Below, in pieces: positions 5,431-9,210 of a DNA stretch of 9,210 bases. Source of the stretch: Clostridia bacterium. Lineage in GTDB: Bacteria > Bacillota > Clostridia > Oscillospirales > Acutalibacteraceae. Within the stretch, counting starts at the first letter, position 1, and each line of letters opens with the position of its first letter. Made by a program: the position numbers and the translations under genes. The stretch is taken from positions 1-9,210 of the forward strand of contig JAFWRV010000051.1 of NCBI GenBank assembly GCA_017519685.1. The letters are read 5' to 3'. The notes beneath the pieces are model-generated. The model was not told where the DNA came from, made no database searches, and saw only the letters and a program-made list of their open reading frames with translations.

Positions 5431-8049
5431 TTATTTATTCTCCTTTGTTGAGTTATTGGTTTGTCTTCCGATTTCTCCGGCTGACGGTATATCGATTTCA
5501 AAATCAACCGGGGCGTCTTCAAGCAGCGTATAATCGCCGTTTTCGGGGTCCCTGAATATTTTCGTGAGCTTTGAGAGTCTGAAACAGGGGTTATCCTCGA
5601 TTGTGCTGAATCTATACGGCATCTCGTCTATTCTTCCGATTTTTCCGGATTTTGAAATCAGTATGTTGTGAGTAACGGTGCTGTATGCCGGGTTAAGCAC
5701 AAAGTCCGGATTATCGGTATCGCTGAAATCGCTGCTGAAAAGTTTCATCTGCGGAAACGCTTTCTGCCAGAAGTCATTCCTGTACGGCGATTCTTCCAGT
5801 AGTTTCCAGCAGCTGCCGCCTTCCTTGTAATGCTCGTGGAAATTGCTGCTCTCATTACCGGGAAGACCGGAAAGAGCGCGCTGATCGTAGGTGACGGGTT
5901 TGTCGGAGTTGATGACTATATTGTCGTGCACCTGAAGGTCGCGGCCTCCGCCGAGCTGAATTCCGATATTCGGAGCGTTGATTATGATGTTGCCGTAAAC
6001 CTCCTGACCCGAAAGGGCGTCGTCAAGATATATTCCCACCGGCTTATGGTCGCCCGAGCCGAGATCGTAAATGAGATTGTAACGGATTACGGTGCCGTAC
6101 CAGTCCCATCTCCTGCCGGAATAAATCGCTCCGCCGTCGTCCGCGAGCAGACAGACATCGTGAATCAGGTTATATTCTATTGTATGATTGTTGCCGGACC
6201 AGGTAATCGCTTCATGAGGCGAGTTGTAAATCTCGTTGTGCGCGCAGATATTTCCCGTTCCGTTAAGAGTTACTGCCGGCTGATATGTTTCAAAAATTTC
6301 CGACCAGTCGTGAATCAGATTGTTTTCCGCCTTGTTATTTCCGGGCTTGAGTGTTTCACGCTCGCCGCCGTCAAGGATAATGCCTCCTTTTCCGGTGCGC
6401 GTGATTTCATTGTTGTATGCGGTGTTGTCCCTTCCGTTCATAATCAGAGCGTTTTCACCTACGTTTTTAATCAGGCAGTTGCTGATTACACAGCCGTTTC
6501 CGTTTATGCTGACCGCATTTCCTCTCGTGCCTTTTACCGTAAATCCGTCAAGAGTCAGATAAGAAGTGCCTTCGGCTTTTATAATATTATCTGTCGCGAG
6601 AGAAAGGTCAATAGTGGATTTTTCCGAGAAACCCTCGGGAGGATAAAAATATATTATTCCTCTGTCGCGGTCAAGATACCATTCTCCGGGCTCTGTCAGT
6701 TCTTCAAGAACATTGAAAAAGTAATACGGAGCTCCTTCTTTCGCGCCGTAAACGCTGACAAATTTCGGGGAAATCGTGAGATTGTCGTGGTCAACCTCTC
6801 CGACAGGACTTGAAGCGTCAGCCCAGTCATAACGCCAATAGCCAAACATCCATACGTCTCTGAGCGTATCCCACGACTGTATTCTCTCGGAAAGTTCCTC
6901 ATCCATTTTATAGACATCGGTTTCGGGATTCCTGACTTTTTCATAGTCGGGATTTCTGTTGGCGTTGCTGTCTTCTCTGCCTTTTCCTTCCCTGACAACT
7001 TCTCCGGTATAAAGATACTCATTGTTATCGGGGTATCTCGCGAGCGTCATACGCTTGTCGTCAATGAAAAGCTCGCTGTAAATTTCGCCTGAATAGTTTC
7101 CGTCATATCTTTCGGCGGTGTTGTAACTGCCGATGGCGTAAAGCTCGCCGTATTGCTCTCGCGTTATGCCAACATCGTTTACGTCAAAGCACAGAATTTT
7201 GTCGGAAGCTTCTTTGCTGAAACGTTTGAGTACCGCTTCATCGGTAACCTTTTTGAATTTATCAGTCGGAAGCGTAACGCCGCCGTTAATGACCGTTTCG
7301 CCGTCACCGTAGGCGCGGTAGGTAACTTGGCAGTTTTCGTTTCCGGAATCCTCTTTCCCGAAGGTCAGGGATTCAACCCTGTAATCGCCTGATTTAACCG
7401 CAACCGTGATACCTTTTCTGTCGCTTTTATCAAGTGAGCGGACCGCTTCCTTTGCTCTTTCAAATGTCAGGAAAGGCGAGGACAGGCTTCCGTCATTCTC
7501 GTCGTTTCCGTCGGGAGCGATATAAAAGTCGGCGTCTTTGATTTCTTTCGCCGTTTCCCTTGAAACAGCGGAGCTTTCAATCTGAACGGGACTTCTTTTG
7601 AAATTGTTATTAAAAATGTCGGGAAATGCAAACATTGATATGATTTCTCCTGTTGAAATAATTGCGGATAACACGAACGCAACGACAGCGAGTATCTTCT
7701 TTTTTTCTTTTCCTTTAGACATTATAAGATAGAAACAAATGAAAAACAGAAGATTGACCGCGCAGATAATCGTTCCGGCAAGTTTTGCGTTTCCCTCTTT
7801 GAAAATCACATTGTTGATAAGGAACGTCAGCGCCATATAGACACCCGAGTAAATTACGGCAGTCAGTATGAATTTTAGAATTTTTTTGCCGGATGAAAAA
7901 TGAGCGGCAATCGCCCCCGCCGCAAGGGCGAACAGTACGACCGAAACCGCGTAAAATACGGGAATCCATTTGACAAAAGATATATAGAATATTGCGCTGC
8001 CTGCCGCCGCGAACAATAAAGCCGCAACGGATGAAGATATTTTACTCAT
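5431..8049 (-). CDS. Membrane-anchored right-handed parallel beta-helix protein, probable glycan-active enzyme
   Basis: The 872-aa protein has two parts. Residues 1-145 hold five predicted membrane helices (about 7-26, 29-50, 57-82, 90-110, 118-143), with lysines in HFSSGKK and MSKGKEKKK on the inside, so the rest lies outside the cell. From about residue 174, DFYIAPDGNDENDGSLSSPF, with TFERAKEAVR after it, is the typical entry of secreted beta-helix carbohydrate enzymes. A jelly-like insert with LFIDDKRMTLARYPDN (327-342) and MFGYWRYDWAD (401-411) follows. Helix coils from about 490 to 715 show recurring NNLIHD, YNLIHD, YNLIYD and YGNIIIN turns, with the acidic DDGGAIYSGR (637-646) and GIYLDD (672-677) as likely active-site loops. 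The plan resembles GH141- and GH120-like proteins or polysaccharide lyases, but I cannot settle the family or confirm catalytic residues. The start has GGAG 8 nt upstream. First gene of a two-gene unit with the ACT protein. Confidence 0.85.
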   Translation of the reverse strand: MSKISSSVAALLFAAAGSAIFYISFVKWIPVFYAVSVVLFALAAGAIAAHFSSGKKILKFILTAVIYSGVYMALTFLINNVIFKEGNAKLAGTIICAVNLLFFICFYLIMSKGKEKKKILAVVAFVLSAIISTGEIISMFAFPDIFNNNFKRSPVQIESSAVSRETAKEIKDADFYIAPDGNDENDGSLSSPFLTFERAKEAVRSLDKSDRKGITVAVKSGDYRVESLTFGKEDSGNENCQVTYRAYGDGETVINGGVTLPTDKFKKVTDEAVLKRFSKEASDKILCFDVNDVGITREQYGELYAIGSYNTAERYDGNYSGEIYSELFIDDKRMTLARYPDNNEYLYTGEVVREGKGREDSNANRNPDYEKVRNPETDVYKMDEELSERIQSWDTLRDVWMFGYWRYDWADASSPVGEVDHDNLTISPKFVSVYGAKEGAPYYFFNVLEELTEPGEWYLDRDRGIIYFYPPEGFSEKSTIDLSLATDNIIKAEGTSYLTLDGFTVKGTRGNAVSINGNGCVISNCLIKNVGENALIMNGRDNTAYNNEITRTGKGGIILDGGERETLKPGNNKAENNLIHDWSEIFETYQPAVTLNGTGNICAHNEIYNSPHEAITWSGNNHTIEYNLIHDVCLLADDGGAIYSGRRWDWYGTVIRYNLIYDLGSGDHKPVGIYLDDALSGQEVYGNIIINAPNIGIQLGGGRDLQVHDNIVINSDKPVTYDQRALSGLPGNESSNFHEHYKEGGSCWKLLEESPYRNDFWQKAFPQMKLFSSDFSDTDNPDFVLNPAYSTVTHNILISKSGKIGRIDEMPYRFSTIEDNPCFRLSKLTKIFRDPENGDYTLLEDAPVDFEIDIPSAGEIGRQTNNSTKENK

Positions 8050-8150
8050 ATAATTATCTCCGTATTAAAATTTGCTGAATAAGATACAGCCGTTACGTCT
8101 GATTGACACAGACAAAATAATTATTAATGAATTAATATAATAGTACAGAT

Positions 8151-8179
8151 ATTTTACATTATTTTTATTTCAATGTAAA
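8151..8179 (-). promoter_or_regulatory. Probable promoter of the beta-helix/ACT unit, overlapped by an inverted repeat
   Basis: On the minus strand, TTTACA (8174-8179) and TAAAAT (8151-8156) are spaced by 17 nt. The same bases form a perfect inverted repeat, TTTACATT-N11-AATGTAAA (8153-8179), covering both hexamers, which suggests a dimeric repressor operator. The implied leader is about 95 nt and very AT-rich. The stretch 8050-8250 holds no gene. Confidence 0.55.
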
Positions 8180-8250
8180 CTGTATTTGAAAAGAAATTTT
8201 AAAATTCATTATTTCGTATGACAGCAGTAGAAAAAAGATTGTTTATAATT

Positions 8251-8278
8251 AAAAAAAGCGCCGCCCAAGGGCAGCGCT
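8251..8278 (-). terminator. Intrinsic terminator of the signal peptidase-like gene
   Basis: On the minus strand, AGCGCTGCC (from 8278) pairs with GGCGGCGCT (ending at 8257) around a CTTG tetraloop, 9 bp with one T-G pair, followed by a run of T residues (8251-8256). It begins about 10 nt after the stop codon. Confidence 0.93.
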
Positions 8279-8288
8279 GTTTTGTCAA

Positions 8289-9095
8289 TCAGAATTTATA
8301 AACGGGTTCGTCGGAATCGTCTTCTTCGGATTCTTCTGTTTTTTCTTCGGATGAGTCGCTGTCGTCATCATCGTCTTCATCCTCATCACCGTCATCGGCG
8401 TTTTTTCCGGACTGGGATTTTTCAATAAGAATGAAAATCAAACACCAGAGCGCCGCAAGCAGTATGAAGAGAATGCAGACAAGAATCGCGTTATGTGTCG
8501 CGAAGTTGAGAAGTCCGCCCGCGGCGGGAAGGAAGTAAAGCGCTTTACCGAGTGTGTCGGCGCTTCTGTATGTTCCTGTCATGCCGTTCGGATTTGAGGA
8601 ATTGGTCATTGTGAGAAGACAGCTTTCCTCTGATTCGGGAGCGGTACTGATTACGCCCATTATATCACAGCCTTCGCCTGTTGACGAGGGAACGATAACC
8701 GTATCCTGCGCGGCGTATTCATCGGGAGCGATTTTCTTCGCGATAACAAGTGAACCCTTTGTGATAACACCGGCCTGCGGATCCTGGGCGTAGGTTGAGA
8801 ATGTCATTCCGCCTATATCCGAACCGTTATCAAGGAAGACGGAAACAAAGCAGCCGAGAACAAAGACAACAACCGTCGCGACAAGCATAATTATTGAAAT
8901 AACTTTTCCTGCTGTCGCGCCTTTGCTTGACTTTTTGCCGTCGTAGTCTTCTTCGTAATAGTCATCTTCCTCACCGTCATGCCTCCAGAACTTCAGGGAA
9001 AGGATCTTGCGCTCCCTACTACACAATTTACCCGTGAAACTGATTGCTTCTCCCTCGCTGTTCTGATCTTTCAAATCCTTGTGAATGGAGTTCAC
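8289..9095 (-). CDS. Degenerate type W (SipW-like) signal peptidase-family membrane protein; N-terminus replaced at a junction
   Basis: The frame stays open from the stop at 8289 to the right edge; the first plausible start is GTG at 9095 (268 aa). Residues 1-39 are the exact antisense of a kinase fragment and should not be trusted, so the native part is about 8289-8978, lacking its true start. That part has an acidic stretch (EEDDYYEEDYDG), a membrane helix (64-88), an outer domain, a second helix (202-224) and a strongly acidic cytoplasmic tail (232-263). The outer domain follows SipW-type peptidases: GSLVIAKKIAPDEYAAQDTV (114-133), then LTMTNSSNPN and TLGKALYFLPAAGGLLNF (181-198). In active enzymes SGSMEP lies 8 residues before GSLV. 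Here it is YAQDPQAG, putting Pro106 at the nucleophile, and the THR-type His is replaced near Met146. Cleavage activity is therefore unlikely; the role is unknown. A terminator follows the gene. Confidence 0.6.
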   Translation of the reverse strand: MNSIHKDLKDQNSEGEAISFTGKLCSRERKILSLKFWRHDGEEDDYYEEDYDGKKSSKGATAGKVISIIMLVATVVVFVLGCFVSVFLDNGSDIGGMTFSTYAQDPQAGVITKGSLVIAKKIAPDEYAAQDTVIVPSSTGEGCDIMGVISTAPESEESCLLTMTNSSNPNGMTGTYRSADTLGKALYFLPAAGGLLNFATHNAILVCILFILLAALWCLIFILIEKSQSGKNADDGDEDEDDDDDSDSSEEKTEESEEDDSDEPVYKF

Positions 9096-9210
9096 CCGTT
9101 TGGAATGCCAAATACAGCTGCGGGAGGTCAGTCTTCGGGGAGAAATGCTGTGGTCAGCAATATTGTGTCTGGTTATTGTCCTTATGTTTCCGGGGCAAAC
9201 AACAAGTGCA
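8979..9210 (+). pseudogene. Fragment of a eukaryotic-type Ser/Thr protein kinase C-lobe, 5' truncated, running off the right edge
   Basis: A plus-strand frame with codons starting at 8979 is open to the end of the window. It begins MPPELQGKDLALPTTQFT and continues RETDCFSLAVLIFQILVNG and VHPFGMPNTAAGG, later SNIVSGYCPYVSG. This is the kinase segment from the APE motif (here PPE) through the alpha-F aspartate (D of ETD) to the hydrophobic alpha-F helix and the G-x-HPF motif. The version with FSLAVLIFQxLxNGxHPF and a later NIVxGxCPY stretch is typical of bacterial kinases often encoded with von Willebrand A and PP2C-type proteins. The N-lobe, HRD and DFG motifs should lie upstream, but that strand instead carries the antisense of the signal peptidase-like gene. 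There is no ribosome binding site before the ATG at 8979. It is either a true pseudogene made by rearrangement or an assembly join. Confidence 0.78.

Noticed and set aside
5830..6813. Plus-strand open frame of 327 codons opposite the beta-helix gene
   Set aside because: It lies wholly antisense to a well-supported protein with recognisable repeats; its translation is Val/Ile/Arg-rich with no domain, as expected of a mirror frame, and no ribosome binding site or promoter supports it.
8050..8250. AT-rich intergenic stretch as a possible small gene or origin
   Set aside because: No frame with a ribosome binding site and no repeated DnaA-box-like motif; it is explained by a promoter, its leader and the neighbouring terminator.
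8320..8400. Repetitive TCATC/TCTTC-rich tract as a DNA repeat
   Set aside because: It is the coding sequence of the Asp/Glu/Ser-rich tail of the signal peptidase-like protein, not an independent repeat array.
8979..9095. GTG at 9095 as the true N-terminus of the signal peptidase-like protein
   Set aside because: The first 39 residues are exact codon-phase antisense of a clear kinase segment and look unlike a signal peptidase N-terminus, and no convincing ribosome binding site precedes the GTG.

Overview
The window reads as chromosomal DNA from a Clostridia-type Firmicute, probably an uncultured gut or rumen Oscillospirales-like lineage. The evidence is GGAGG-type ribosome binding sites, near-consensus TTGACA/TATAAT promoters, intrinsic terminators with long U tracts, and a SAM-I (S-box) riboswitch in front of metK. 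No marker gene fixes the species. Every complete gene lies on the minus strand, so transcription runs from high to low coordinates. I see no tRNA, rRNA, CRISPR array or insertion sequence.

From the right edge: at about 8979 two unrelated sequences meet. To the right, on the PLUS strand, is a fragment of a eukaryotic-type Ser/Thr protein kinase C-lobe that runs off the window and lacks its N-lobe and catalytic loop. To the left, on the minus strand, is a membrane protein resembling type W (SipW-like) signal peptidase whose catalytic Ser and His positions are not conserved. Its apparent N-terminus is only the antisense of the kinase, so the join is either a rearrangement or an assembly chimera. 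A strong terminator at 8251-8278 ends this gene.

Next is a two-gene unit (8049 to 5021). It encodes a five-pass membrane protein carrying a large extracellular right-handed beta-helix, probably glycan-active, followed by a small tandem ACT-domain protein. Its likely promoter at 8151-8179 is covered by a perfect 8-bp inverted repeat.

A consensus promoter (4990-5018) and a complete SAM-I riboswitch with anti-terminator and terminator (4842-4971) then control a tight three-gene operon: metK (SAM synthetase), a GtrB/DPM1-like polyprenyl-phosphate glycosyltransferase, and a CofE-like F420-0:gamma-glutamyl ligase family protein. It ends at the terminator at 2005-2038. Low SAM should therefore raise expression of all three.

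A sigma-70/ECF-like sigma factor overlaps by 14 nt with a single-pass membrane protein, the usual layout of a sigma factor and its membrane-bound regulator, and this unit ends at the terminator at 261-302. At the left edge, behind its own good promoter (201-229), begins a dihydrodipicolinate synthase/N-acetylneuraminate lyase family gene that leaves the window after 54 codons.
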